A stretch of 47,251 bases of DNA. Origin: Desulfobacterales bacterium (GTDB taxonomy: Bacteria; Desulfobacterota; Desulfobacteria; Desulfobacterales; JADGBH01). The stretch covers positions 1-47,251 of the forward strand of contig JADGBH010000034.1 in assembly GCA_015231595.1 (NCBI GenBank), read 5' to 3'. This document shows, piece after piece, positions 18,170 through 26,381 of this stretch; position 1 is the stretch's first letter, and the number at the start of each line of letters is the position of its first letter. The position numbers and the translations under genes were made by a program. The notes under the pieces were generated by a model, which saw only the letters and a list, made by a program, of their open reading frames with translations, did not search any database and had not been told where the DNA came from.

Positions 18170-19807
18170 GTGAAAAAATTTTTTTTTATCTTATTTTTAT
18201 TATTAATCACAACTTCATTATGCCATGCAGGATGTGTTGATACTTTTGGTATCGGTGCAAAAGCAACATCCCTTGGTGGAGCTTTTTCTGCTTATGCAGA
18301 TGATGCATTTGCGGCTTATTACAATCCCTCAGGTTTAGGTCAGCTTGAAGGATTAAAAATTTCTGGAGGTTTCCATGCTATGTTTCTTAAAATGGAAATA
18401 GAGGATTTTAAAGTTTCCAACACTGATAATCCTAATATAAAAGGGCCTATTGATTTTACAGATGATTCTTCGGCTTTATTTGTTCCGCATCTTGGAGTTG
18501 CTATGCCAATTGGAGACAGATTAGCAGTTGGTTTAGCTGCTTATGTCCCTTGGGGATTACAAACTCAATGGGAAGATGACCCTACAAAAAACCCTGCAGC
18601 CTATAACTATTATGAGGGCTATTTTTTAAGGGAAGTTGTTACTCCTACATTATCCTATAAAATATCTGATAAATTATCTGTTGGATTCGGTGTTTCCATT
18701 GGAAAATCTAAAGGCGGTGAAAAAAGAAAAGTTTATATTTCTCCAGACTTAACTACTTATAGTAATATAGGTAAAACTGCTGGTGAAGTTGTTCAGAGTA
18801 TGTTTGATGGTGCAAGCAAAATTCTTGCCGCTGGATATGGTGACCCAGAAAATTGGGAAAAATACGCTGTAACAGACACTTTAACAGCATCAAAAATTTA
18901 TCAGGGCGCTTATGCAAAAACAAAAGATCAAAAATATGGAGCATATGCTACGGTTCTCACAAAAATGTCAAATATTGAAGGAACTCAAAAACCTTACACT
19001 GTATCGGATGTAGAAAATTATTACAATACAACCTACGAACATAGAGGTGGTGTTGCTCATGGTGAAAAACTTGAAGTCAATGTAACAGATGATTTTAATT
19101 ATTCATTTAATATTGGCATGATGTATAAGCCTTTAGATACTATTACTTTGGGATTAACCTATAGAAGCAGAACTGATGTAAAAATGGAAGGTGATGCAAA
19201 GCAAGATGGTACAAAAGTTTCTGAAGTAACCGTTGAGGATTGGGATCATCCTGATCAAATTCAAGCCGGCATAAGATATGAACCCCATGATAAATTTTCA
19301 ATAGAATTAGACATTGTTTGGACTAACTGGAGTATAAATAAACTTCAAAAAGCTGAACTTAAAACTCCTATTTATATCAATATTCTCGATGCCAACGACC
19401 CTGCTGCTATAATGTTCAATAAGCCGGTATTCATTTCAGAACATGAAAGAAATTGGGAAGATACAAGACAAGTAAGGGTAGGTTGTGAGTATATTTTAAA
19501 CGAAATAGTAACTTTGAGGGGTGGATATTTTTATGATCCTTCTCCAATTCCTGATGATACTATGGATTTGTTATGGCCTGATGCTGATAAAAAAATATAT
19601 TCTTTAGGGGCTGGTTTTAATTTTGGTAAATTCTCGATCGATGCTGTTGTTCAATATGCAGATGTTGAACATTCACGAATCATCGGTGGAGAAAGCGAAA
19701 ATGTTAATCATTCATACGATGTTACTGAATTATATGGCAGAGAAGTTTCTTTAAAGGCCGATGGAAATGTTTGGGGAGTAGGATTGACTTTTAATTACGA
19801 ACTATAA
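18170..19807 (+). CDS. FadL/OMPP1/TodX-family outer-membrane transport protein
   Basis: The 545-residue outer-membrane beta-barrel has a signal peptide (about 1-20, ending CHAG). The mature N-terminus contains the FadL hallmark GIGAKATSLGGAFSAYADDAFAAYYNPSGLG. Repeated barrel strands follow, e.g. NIGMMYKPLDTITLGLTYRS, RVGCEYILNEIVTLRGGYFY and YSLGAGFNFGKFSIDAVVQYA, and the C-terminus VWGVGLTFNYEL ends in a Leu after alternating strand residues. The family imports hydrophobic compounds such as long-chain fatty acids or aromatics. It is longer than the E. coli protein, with an extra extracellular region around residues 190-300. The start is GTG, supported by a strong AGGAGGGG site just upstream. 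A hairpin at 19836-19859 follows it. Confidence 0.9.
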   Translation: MKKFFFILFLLLITTSLCHAGCVDTFGIGAKATSLGGAFSAYADDAFAAYYNPSGLGQLEGLKISGGFHAMFLKMEIEDFKVSNTDNPNIKGPIDFTDDSSALFVPHLGVAMPIGDRLAVGLAAYVPWGLQTQWEDDPTKNPAAYNYYEGYFLREVVTPTLSYKISDKLSVGFGVSIGKSKGGEKRKVYISPDLTTYSNIGKTAGEVVQSMFDGASKILAAGYGDPENWEKYAVTDTLTASKIYQGAYAKTKDQKYGAYATVLTKMSNIEGTQKPYTVSDVENYYNTTYEHRGGVAHGEKLEVNVTDDFNYSFNIGMMYKPLDTITLGLTYRSRTDVKMEGDAKQDGTKVSEVTVEDWDHPDQIQAGIRYEPHDKFSIELDIVWTNWSINKLQKAELKTPIYINILDANDPAAIMFNKPVFISEHERNWEDTRQVRVGCEYILNEIVTLRGGYFYDPSPIPDDTMDLLWPDADKKIYSLGAGFNFGKFSIDAVVQYADVEHSRIIGGESENVNHSYDVTELYGREVSLKADGNVWGVGLTFNYEL

Positions 19808-19835
19808 TAACGCAAAAACTTAAAATTTAATCAAA

Positions 19836-19859
19836 AGGGCTGAGTTTGTTATCAGCCCT
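19836..19859. terminator. Hairpin AGGGCTGA...TCAGCCCT downstream of the FadL-type gene
   Basis: Eight-base perfect arms (19836-19843 and 19852-19859) around GTTTGTTA. There is no T-run on the plus strand; the AAAA before the first arm would give a T-run only on the minus strand. It lies 28 bases after the stop and 25 bases before the likely start of the next gene, so it may attenuate read-through. It also argues against a TTG start at 19846. Confidence 0.5.
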
Positions 19860-19884
19860 AAACTATAAATACATTGAAACAACT

Positions 19885-20652
19885 ATGAAAATAACTAAAT
19901 TAATTTTCACCATATTTATAATTATATCCATTTCTAAAATCGCGTATAATGAAGAAATTGTAAGAATTACAAATGGAGAATGGCCTCCTTACTTATCAGA
20001 AAAATTAAAACATTATGGCGTAGCATCCCATATTGTTACAGAAGCCTTTGCATTAGAAGGAGTTAAAGTACAATATGGTTTTTTCCCTTGGAGTAGAGCT
20101 TTTGATCTTGCAGAAAAAGGTGAATGGGATGGATCCGCAATTTGGACATGGTCAAAGGAGCGAGAAAAAGAATTTTATATAAGTGATCCAGTAGTTGAAA
20201 GCGGTTATGTGTTTTTTCATTTAAAAAATTTACCATTTGATTGGAATAACATAGAAGATTTAAAAGGCTACAAGATAGGAGGTACATTAGAATATAATTA
20301 TGGAGAACCATTTGAAAATGCAGAAAAAAAAGGCATAATAAACGTAATTCGTATTCCAAAAGACGAATTAAATTTTGCCAAATTATTAGGAAAAAGAATT
20401 GATATTTTCCCAATGACACTTGATGTTGGATATACAATTCTGCACGAAAATTATACTCCAGAAGTAGTAAGTACAGTTACAAACCACCTTAAACCATTGA
20501 GAGTTGATCCTCTACATCTTCTTTTATCAAAAAAAATACCTAAAAATAAAGAACTGATAATATTATTTAATAACGGTCTTAAAAAATTAAGAGAAATCGG
20601 AAAACTTGATGAATATCTTGACGCATCAAGAAGGGGAGAATATAAACCATAA
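19885..20652 (+). CDS. Periplasmic solute-binding protein, family 3 (SBP_bac_3)
   Basis: The protein is 255 residues from the ATG at 19885, which begins a plausible signal peptide (MKITKLIFTIFIIISISKIA). The mature part shows the family-3 style opening IVRITNGEWPPYLSEKLKHYG, then VTEAFALEGVKVQYGFFPWSRAFDLAEKGEWDG, and a second lobe LKGYKIGGTLEYNYGEPF. It resembles the PhnD/polar amino-acid binding folds often found alone in Desulfobacterota. No permease or ATPase is adjacent. An upstream TTG (19846) would put 13 codons inside a hairpin, so I rejected it. The downstream gap is 334 bases and contains a response-regulator remnant. Confidence 0.82.
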   Translation: MKITKLIFTIFIIISISKIAYNEEIVRITNGEWPPYLSEKLKHYGVASHIVTEAFALEGVKVQYGFFPWSRAFDLAEKGEWDGSAIWTWSKEREKEFYISDPVVESGYVFFHLKNLPFDWNNIEDLKGYKIGGTLEYNYGEPFENAEKKGIINVIRIPKDELNFAKLLGKRIDIFPMTLDVGYTILHENYTPEVVSTVTNHLKPLRVDPLHLLLSKKIPKNKELIILFNNGLKKLREIGKLDEYLDASRRGEYKP

Positions 20653-20657
20653 GTATT

Positions 20658-20760
20658 TTATTTATAAAGATTCGAAACATCAACTAATCCATCAATTCCA
20701 GGAAGCATTAAATCAAGAATTATCAAATTAAACGATTCAATAATCAAATTTTTAGGGAGC
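20658..20760 (-). pseudogene. Remnant of a response-regulator receiver domain
   Basis: Reading the minus strand, a short frame contains NLIIESFNLIILDLMLPGID followed by GL, then runs through VDVSNLYK into TAA at 20660-20658. The LDLMLPGIDGL stretch is the phospho-acceptor region of receiver domains (strand 3 and the following loop). The frame opens at 20810 with unrelated-looking residues and has no start codon with a ribosome binding site; nothing after the stop continues the domain. It therefore looks like a decayed fragment, not a small gene. Confidence 0.5.
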
Positions 20761-20986
20761 TTCAAAATAGTACATGGTTTAGAATGACACGTCAGTTCTA
20801 TTTTTAGATATTAAAATTTGAATTAGCCTTTAATTTTAGCCTTAATAGTAATATAAAAAATTTGAATTATTGAATATATAACCGGGAAATTAAAGATTGT
20901 GGAAACTCTATAGCTATGTCAGATGTGAGCATAATGCTGATCCTATTTAGGTATATAATATCGCGTTACAAATATAAACATTCCTG

Positions 20987-21778
20987 TTATTCTTGATACC
21001 TTAAAGATGGGTCATTTTTAAGCCCCTGAACTCTAAACATTCTTTCTGAAAGGTCGGTATTGTATTCGATATTATATTGCTCTAAAATTGAATATCCATG
21101 AGTTTTAAGATTTTCCATTTTATATGACAATATTGTCCAAATATTTCCAATTTTAACAATATTATTTGTAAGCATCCTTTTTACCATTGTTCCAGAATTA
21201 TCATAATATTCTACTTTAACAATAAGAAAATTATCCTTTCTAATCCAATATATTCTTTTAGTAAAAATTTCATCTTGATCTTTAGATATAGCTTCCACAA
21301 CATAGCAAGGAATAGAGTCAAGGTCTTCTTTTCTAATTAATTTGAACTCATCTTTATTGAGATTTCGTAAACTTAAATCTTCATAACTGGCGTCACTTCC
21401 TAAAAATTCTTTTGACTGACTTGAAGAACCAATTCTTGTAACTTTATTTAAAGCTGGAAAGTACACCCATTGATATGTCTCTTTATCTGGATGAGCCCAA
21501 GTTAGCAAAGCGGTTCCTTTAACATTAGGAGGAGATTTAATTACATATACTGACCTTGTTTCTTGTCCGAAATCTTTTCTGTAATATTCAACATCCCTTT
21601 TAGTTATAGTTCCTCCTGGCTTTACAATTTTCATCATCATCATTGCTTTCATGTCATCGCCATTTTCAACATGATAGGACTTATATGCTATGTCATAGCC
21701 AGTCAGTTCTGAAGCATTAACACAAGTTGTAAATGGCAAATACAAAATTTGTAAAAAAATAAAAAGTCGGATAAACAT
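20987..21778 (-). CDS. LolA-like outer membrane lipoprotein-sorting family protein (PF17131 type)
   Basis: The 263-residue protein has a signal peptide (about 1-22, ending VNASE). The mature domain follows the LolA-like pattern of the family often annotated as outer membrane lipoprotein-sorting protein: MMMKIVKPGGTITKRDVEYY, LLTWAHPDKETYQWVYFPALNKVTRI, LGSDASYEDLSLRNL, and PCYVVEAISKD. Members are frequently next to RND/MMPL exporters, but none is present here. It probably acts in the periplasm on lipids or lipoproteins; the precise role is unknown. The AAGGAG site before the ATG lies in a small hairpin (21783-21802) that could limit translation. Confidence 0.8.
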   Translation of the reverse strand: MFIRLFIFLQILYLPFTTCVNASELTGYDIAYKSYHVENGDDMKAMMMMKIVKPGGTITKRDVEYYRKDFGQETRSVYVIKSPPNVKGTALLTWAHPDKETYQWVYFPALNKVTRIGSSSQSKEFLGSDASYEDLSLRNLNKDEFKLIRKEDLDSIPCYVVEAISKDQDEIFTKRIYWIRKDNFLIVKVEYYDNSGTMVKRMLTNNIVKIGNIWTILSYKMENLKTHGYSILEQYNIEYNTDLSERMFRVQGLKNDPSLRYQE

Positions 21779-21782
21779 AATT

Positions 21783-21802
21783 TTATCTCCTTTTTGAGAT
21801 AA
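21783..21802 (-). promoter_or_regulatory. Small hairpin covering the ribosome binding site
   Basis: On the minus strand TTATCTC and GAGATAA (seven-base arms, loop AAAAAG) immediately precede the ATG at 21778. The second arm and loop contain the AAGGAG ribosome binding site. The position could lower or tune translation initiation. The stem is short and AT-rich, so the effect may be slight. Confidence 0.35.
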
Positions 21803-22040
21803 TATTTTAGAGAGTCAAAAATTTATAAATATAATTGATTGATAGCACATTTAATTAATGAAATAAACCTTAAAAATTTTCAATTTTTTATTTTAATTGA
21901 TTACTTTACGTTCCCTATATTTTTTAAGCAAGAAAATAAAATTTATTGTAAAATTATGAAAATTAACTTAATTAGGCTTAACTTAAATAGTTCACAAGTC
22001 TATATTATTTAGTCAAAAATAATTTAAGGTATAATGCAAA

Positions 22041-24659
22041 ATGTTTTATCAATTTAATGAAATTGGTCAAAATAAAGAACACTACTCCAGCATAGGCAAA
22101 AAATCAGAAAATCCAATTAAAATGTTTAAATTAGGTATTCCTGTTCCCGAAGGAGCTTGTTTAGCTGCGGATGCTTTTGATGAATTCATAGTTTTTAATA
22201 AATTTGAGAATTTAAAATACGAAATAGATGAATTACCTAAAAAAAATATTAATATAGCAATTGATACAGCAAAAATTATCCATGAAAAAATAGTGAATGG
22301 TTTGTTTCCAGAATCTATTAAGCAAATGATAGAATCATTCATATTAAAACTTAAGGGCAATAGATTTGCTGTCAGAAGTAGTTCTTTTAATGAAGATATT
22401 GAATCGAAAATATGTGCTGGATTTTACGCCTCTTTTCTTAACTTAAAACATATTGATGATATTGTTGATGCGGTAAAAAAATGCTGGGCATCTGCTTTTG
22501 ATGAAAAGGTGATAAAATATTGCTCAAATAGATTTATAAGTATTGAAAATTTACAAATGGGAGTTATCATCCAAAAAATGATAGCTTCTGATAAAAGTGG
22601 AGTTATCTTTAGTGTAAACCCACTTAAAGGCTTTGATAAAGAAATGCTTATAGAAGCATATTTTGGAAGTTATGATTCATTAACTAAAGGGGAATTAATT
22701 CCTGACCAATATTTTTACGATTGGTATAATGGGGTAGAAAATAAACGCATAATTTCAGACAAGCTAAAATCAATTATTTCAATTGATGAACCTCCTTTTA
22801 TTAAAGAAATTGAAAATACTTTAGATAAAAGAAATCAAGAAGTATTAGATATCAATGAAATCAAGCAATTGTCAGAAATAACCCTTAAAATACAAGAACA
22901 TTATGGATTTCCAGTAGAGGTAGAATGGGTAAAAAAAAATGATAATTTTTTTATTGTTCAAGTATGTCCTATCATCAAAATAGATTATTCAGGCATAGAT
23001 GGGGAATGGACAATTCTTGATTTTAAAGATAGCGGGATATCTTCTTCTGTGTGTAAACCTTTTATTTGGTCACTATATGATATTGTTCGAGAAAAAAGAA
23101 TACCCGAATACTTAGAAACAAAAATGAACTATCAAAGACCAAAAAATATTTTTTACGGCTATATATTGTTTGGCAGGCCTTATTGGAACTTATCAATAGT
23201 TAAAGAAGCCTTTAGAAATCTGCCAAAATTTATAGAAAAGGACTTTGACGAAGTTATAGGTTTAAGATCCAATGAAGAAAATAAGTTTAAAATTTCCCTT
23301 AAACAAAGAATAAAAAGTATTAGTACTCTTTATAAAATGAAAAAAGAGTTTAAAACAGAGCTAAGAAATGCTCTTAGCGTTAAATCTGAAAAAAGAAAAG
23401 AGCTCGCAGAATTTTCAGAAGTAAATCCCTATTCAATGAATAAAGAAGATTTTTTTACTTTTTATAAAAATTTTATTAAGCAAAATTTTTACGATAATGA
23501 GTCAATATCATTTAACTTAATATTTGATAGTGTTTGTTTTTATTCCATTTTTTATGGAGACTGCAAAAAATTCGATAAAACTTTTAATTATTTAAATTTG
23601 ATTTCAGGATTAGCTAATGTTCCCCATCTTGTTCCAAGCTTTTTGTTATGGGATATTCGAAAAAAAATTAAAAGTAACCCTGTATCTGAAGCATTTTGGA
23701 TAAATAAATCTACATCTGAACTTGTAGATCTATGGAAAAATAATTTTAAAGAAAATTATATGGATGATGTTTCCGATTTTATCAATGAATTTAAATACTT
23801 TTCAATACGAGAAATCGATATTTCTGTTCCAAGATATGGAGAAAATCCTGACTTTGTTATTAGTTCAATAAAAAATTTTCTTGACCTCGATGATTCTTGT
23901 GATCCTCGAAAACTTAACAGCATTCAAAATAAAAAGCATTTCGAAGAAAAGAAAAAACTGTTAAGCCTGATTCCATTTTTTAAAAGAAAAAAAATAAATA
24001 AAACAATAAAATTATTACGAAGCTTTTTATGGAGCCGCGAAGAATACAGAGATATTTCTATCCGTTTTTATTATCACATAAGAAGATTTACTCTTGCTAT
24101 TGCCAAACATTTAATAGAAATGGATTTAATTGATGAAGAAAATGATATCTTTTTTTTACCTGTTGATTATATTTTTTCTATAATTGAAGGAAAATACTTA
24201 AAAGAAGACATAAAAAGTTTTATAAAAAAGAATAAGTCTTATTACTTGTCATTTAGAAATTTAAAAACTGATGAAATCGGAAAAAAATATGTATACAAAG
24301 CCTCACATCATATACCTGTAAATAAAAAAGTGCTAAAAGGTATTGGATGTAGCTCAGGCATAGTAACAGGAAAAGCAAAGATTATTAATTCTTTTTATGA
24401 CTTAGAAAATATACAAAAAGAAGATATAATTATAACAACATACGCTGATTCAAGCTGGGCTTTTAAATTTTCTATTGCGTCAGGAATAGCAGCAGAAAAT
24501 GGTGGAATTTTATCCCATTCCGCTCTTATAGCACGAGAATATGGGATTCCAGCTGTTTTTGGCATATATGGTCTCACATCTATAATAAAAAATGGAGACT
24601 TTATAACACTTAATGGAAATAATGGAGAAATTTTATTAAATGAAAATAAAACATCTTGA
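22041..24659 (+). CDS. PEP synthase-like phosphotransferase with the layout of rifampin phosphotransferase
   Basis: The 872-residue protein has three parts. An N-terminal PEP/pyruvate-binding ATP-grasp-like domain (about 1-320) has RFAVRSSSFNEDIESKICAGFYASFLN and FPVEVEWVKKNDNFFIVQVCPI. A helical middle region (about 330-755) has no motif I recognise. A C-terminal swivelling domain carries ENGGILSHSALIAREYGIPAV with the transfer histidine at His826. This order and length match rifampin phosphotransferase and related dikinases that transfer ATP phosphate through a His to a small acceptor. True PEP synthase would end with a large PEP-binding barrel, which is absent. The acceptor is unknown, and resistance to rifamycin should not be assumed because the middle domain sets specificity. 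It is followed by phaR after 76 bases. Confidence 0.85.
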   Translation: MFYQFNEIGQNKEHYSSIGKKSENPIKMFKLGIPVPEGACLAADAFDEFIVFNKFENLKYEIDELPKKNINIAIDTAKIIHEKIVNGLFPESIKQMIESFILKLKGNRFAVRSSSFNEDIESKICAGFYASFLNLKHIDDIVDAVKKCWASAFDEKVIKYCSNRFISIENLQMGVIIQKMIASDKSGVIFSVNPLKGFDKEMLIEAYFGSYDSLTKGELIPDQYFYDWYNGVENKRIISDKLKSIISIDEPPFIKEIENTLDKRNQEVLDINEIKQLSEITLKIQEHYGFPVEVEWVKKNDNFFIVQVCPIIKIDYSGIDGEWTILDFKDSGISSSVCKPFIWSLYDIVREKRIPEYLETKMNYQRPKNIFYGYILFGRPYWNLSIVKEAFRNLPKFIEKDFDEVIGLRSNEENKFKISLKQRIKSISTLYKMKKEFKTELRNALSVKSEKRKELAEFSEVNPYSMNKEDFFTFYKNFIKQNFYDNESISFNLIFDSVCFYSIFYGDCKKFDKTFNYLNLISGLANVPHLVPSFLLWDIRKKIKSNPVSEAFWINKSTSELVDLWKNNFKENYMDDVSDFINEFKYFSIREIDISVPRYGENPDFVISSIKNFLDLDDSCDPRKLNSIQNKKHFEEKKKLLSLIPFFKRKKINKTIKLLRSFLWSREEYRDISIRFYYHIRRFTLAIAKHLIEMDLIDEENDIFFLPVDYIFSIIEGKYLKEDIKSFIKKNKSYYLSFRNLKTDEIGKKYVYKASHHIPVNKKVLKGIGCSSGIVTGKAKIINSFYDLENIQKEDIIITTYADSSWAFKFSIASGIAAENGGILSHSALIAREYGIPAVFGIYGLTSIIKNGDFITLNGNNGEILLNENKTS

Positions 24660-24684
24660 CACAGGTAACGCAATGTGTCATTTT
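24656..24684 (+). promoter_or_regulatory. phaR promoter with candidate PhaR operator
   Basis: TTGACA (24656-24661) is followed after 17 bases by CATTTT (24679-24684), a poor -10. Inside the spacer is TAACGCAATGTGTCA (24666-24680), matching TAACGCATTGCGTCA in the phasin-like promoter at 13 of 15 positions. The site is also bounded by TGACACA...TGTGTCA (24657-24663, 24674-24680). PhaR proteins are known to repress their own gene and phasin genes, so autoregulation through this site is a reasonable inference. Confidence 0.5.
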
Positions 24685-24735
24685 CTACTAAAAATTTATA
24701 AATTTGAACTATATTTCGTGGGAGGGAATTATTAA

Positions 24736-25293
24736 ATGAGATATATAAAAAAATATGCTAACAGAAAGCTCTACGATACTACAGAAAAAAAATACATTTC
24801 ACTTGACCAGTTATTAGAGCTTATAAAATCAGGTGAAGAAGTTAAAATTACAGATAAAGATGAGGAAGATATAACTTCTTCAGTTATACCTCAGCTTCTT
24901 TCAAGGGATAAAAAAGAAAATGAGGTTCCAACAAGCATGCTGGTGCAACTTCTTAGAAAAGGTGGTGGCACAATTGTTGATTATGCTAAAAAATATGTTT
25001 CCCTATGGCAAAACGCTTTACTTATGGCTGAAGATGAAATTGACAAGGTTGTTAGCCTTTTAATTAAAGATAAAGAACTTTCAGAATCTGAAGGTGGTAA
25101 TCTAAAAAAAGAAATATTAAACCATGCGGAGAACCTTAGAAAATGGATTACTGAAAAGGTAGATCAAAGGCTAAATGAAGTTTTTGATAAAATGAAGCTA
25201 ACTAACAAGGAAGAAGTAAATAAGCTTACAAAACAAATAGATTCACTAACAAAAAAGGTTGAAGAATTAGAAAATAAATATAAGAATAAATGA
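24736..25293 (+). CDS. phaR: Polyhydroxyalkanoate synthesis regulator PhaR
   Basis: The 185-residue protein has the PHB/PHA accumulation regulator DNA-binding domain at its N-terminus: MRYIKKYANRKLYDTTEKKY, then ISLDQLLELIKSGEEVKITD (residues 1-60 overall). The rest is a charged helical region; the last 50 residues (NEVFDKMKLTNKEEVNKL and following) are a strong coiled coil like that of PHA granule-associated proteins. PhaR binds DNA and, in characterised bacteria, polymer granules, releasing phasin and phaR promoters when polymer accumulates. No PHA synthase is in the window, but a phasin-like gene at 38.0-38.3 kb shares a promoter motif with this gene. The start has a strong GGGAGGG site. 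A terminator-like hairpin follows at 25297-25320. Confidence 0.9.
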   Translation: MRYIKKYANRKLYDTTEKKYISLDQLLELIKSGEEVKITDKDEEDITSSVIPQLLSRDKKENEVPTSMLVQLLRKGGGTIVDYAKKYVSLWQNALLMAEDEIDKVVSLLIKDKELSESEGGNLKKEILNHAENLRKWITEKVDQRLNEVFDKMKLTNKEEVNKLTKQIDSLTKKVEELENKYKNK

Positions 25294-25296
25294 AAA

Positions 25297-25320
25297 ATAG
25301 TTCCCCATTTGGGGAACTAT
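25297..25320. terminator. Bidirectional terminator between phaR and the DUF1571-like gene
   Basis: ATAGTTCCCC and GGGGAACTAT are perfect ten-base arms around ATTT. On the minus strand the hairpin is followed by TTTTT, a canonical rho-independent terminator for the gene ending at 25337. On the plus strand it follows the phaR stop (25291-25293) by a few bases but has no T-run. Confidence 0.8.
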
Positions 25321-25336
25321 AAATTTAAATAACAAT

Positions 25337-26227
25337 CTAAAATTTATAATCAGAATTTTTCGGGTCAAAATCTTTATCAGTCAATCCTACATTAATCTTT
25401 AATTGGTTAAACTGATACATTTCATAGACATTTCCTTTCCAATCGTAATTAATTATCTTGGTAGGAACCCTCAATTCTTTGTCGATGTAAACTGTAATTT
25501 TATGACAGTAATGATTTGGAATCAATATCTGTTTGCCTTCCTTAACATCATAGGCATCATCTATTCCTTTATTATTGGATAATATTGCATACATATCCTG
25601 ATCGAATTTTTTTGCAATATCCCAAAGGGATTCACCTTTTTGAACAGTATATGTTTCCCCTTCAAGTTTTTCAGGAAAAACACCTTCAAAAACATAAACA
25701 GGTCTTCCTTCAAGCTTTTCCTCTCCTAAAAAATTAACCTTTATTTCTTTTCGGTCAATGCCCTTTTTAAGACCTTTAGCAATAAGATTGATTGTAGATC
25801 CTAAACCTGCATCAAAAACAGCATGATGCTGGTTATCCATTGCAAGATTACCAATAGGATCAACAGAAACAGATACAAGACCTAAAAAACCACCTTTATG
25901 AGCTAATATTTTGCCATTATTTTGGCCTTCTTTATATAGCATTTCTTGGCCTTTATACGGATTATCTATCCACTTCATATATAAATCAAATGGTTTTCTA
26001 AATTTAAGCTGTATTTTTTCTAATGGCATTAATTTTTTTCCAATTCGTTCTTGTTTGTAAAAAATGGCTGTATAATCTTGTATTGTTTCGTATATTTTAG
26101 GAGCTTCAAGAGATAATGCAATGGGATCAGGTTGCTGTGCGCTGGTATCGGCTATTACATTATTAAAAAAAATTATTAATGCTAAAAAACTGTAAAAAAT
26201 AATTTTTACCTTTGATAGAGACTTCAT
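25337..26227 (-). CDS. DUF1571-like periplasmic protein with an internal LysM domain
   Basis: The 296-residue protein has a signal peptide (about 1-26, ending VIADTS). The main domain resembles DUF1571/LolA-like proteins: QDYTAIFYKQERIGKKLMPLEKIQLKF (split here for length), PFDLYMKWIDNPYKGQEMLY, and LGEEKLEGRPVYVFEGVFP. A LysM domain (about 193-240) begins TYTVQKGESLWDIAKKF and ends VKEGKQILIP; the DUF1571-like part then resumes with HYCHKITVYIDKELRVPTKI and ends near DFDPKNSDYKF. LysM binds peptidoglycan N-acetylglucosamine, so the protein is likely held at the cell wall. Insertion of LysM inside the other domain is notable. It is divergent from comM, with about 150 bases between starts. Confidence 0.75.
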   Translation of the reverse strand: MKSLSKVKIIFYSFLALIIFFNNVIADTSAQQPDPIALSLEAPKIYETIQDYTAIFYKQERIGKKLMPLEKIQLKFRKPFDLYMKWIDNPYKGQEMLYKEGQNNGKILAHKGGFLGLVSVSVDPIGNLAMDNQHHAVFDAGLGSTINLIAKGLKKGIDRKEIKVNFLGEEKLEGRPVYVFEGVFPEKLEGETYTVQKGESLWDIAKKFDQDMYAILSNNKGIDDAYDVKEGKQILIPNHYCHKITVYIDKELRVPTKIINYDWKGNVYEMYQFNQLKINVGLTDKDFDPKNSDYKF

Positions 26228-26297
26228 AAAAATTTTTTTCCTTTCATTTTTATTTATTGATTTGTTGATGTTTGATGATTATAAGATTATCCCTACA

Positions 26298-26316
26298 ACA
26301 ATAATATTCTTATTGT
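26298..26316. repeat. Palindrome ACAATAA-TATTC-TTATTGT, copy 1
   Basis: Seven-base perfect arms between the divergent DUF1571-like and comM genes, 18 of 19 bases identical to a palindrome at 37875-37893. The location, between two divergent starts, fits an operator; a repeat remnant is the alternative. Confidence 0.4.
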
Positions 26317-26381
26317 CAACTTTGTTTTAAATTAATTCTCACTATATACAAACGCTTAAATTTAAATTATTTGGAGACAAT

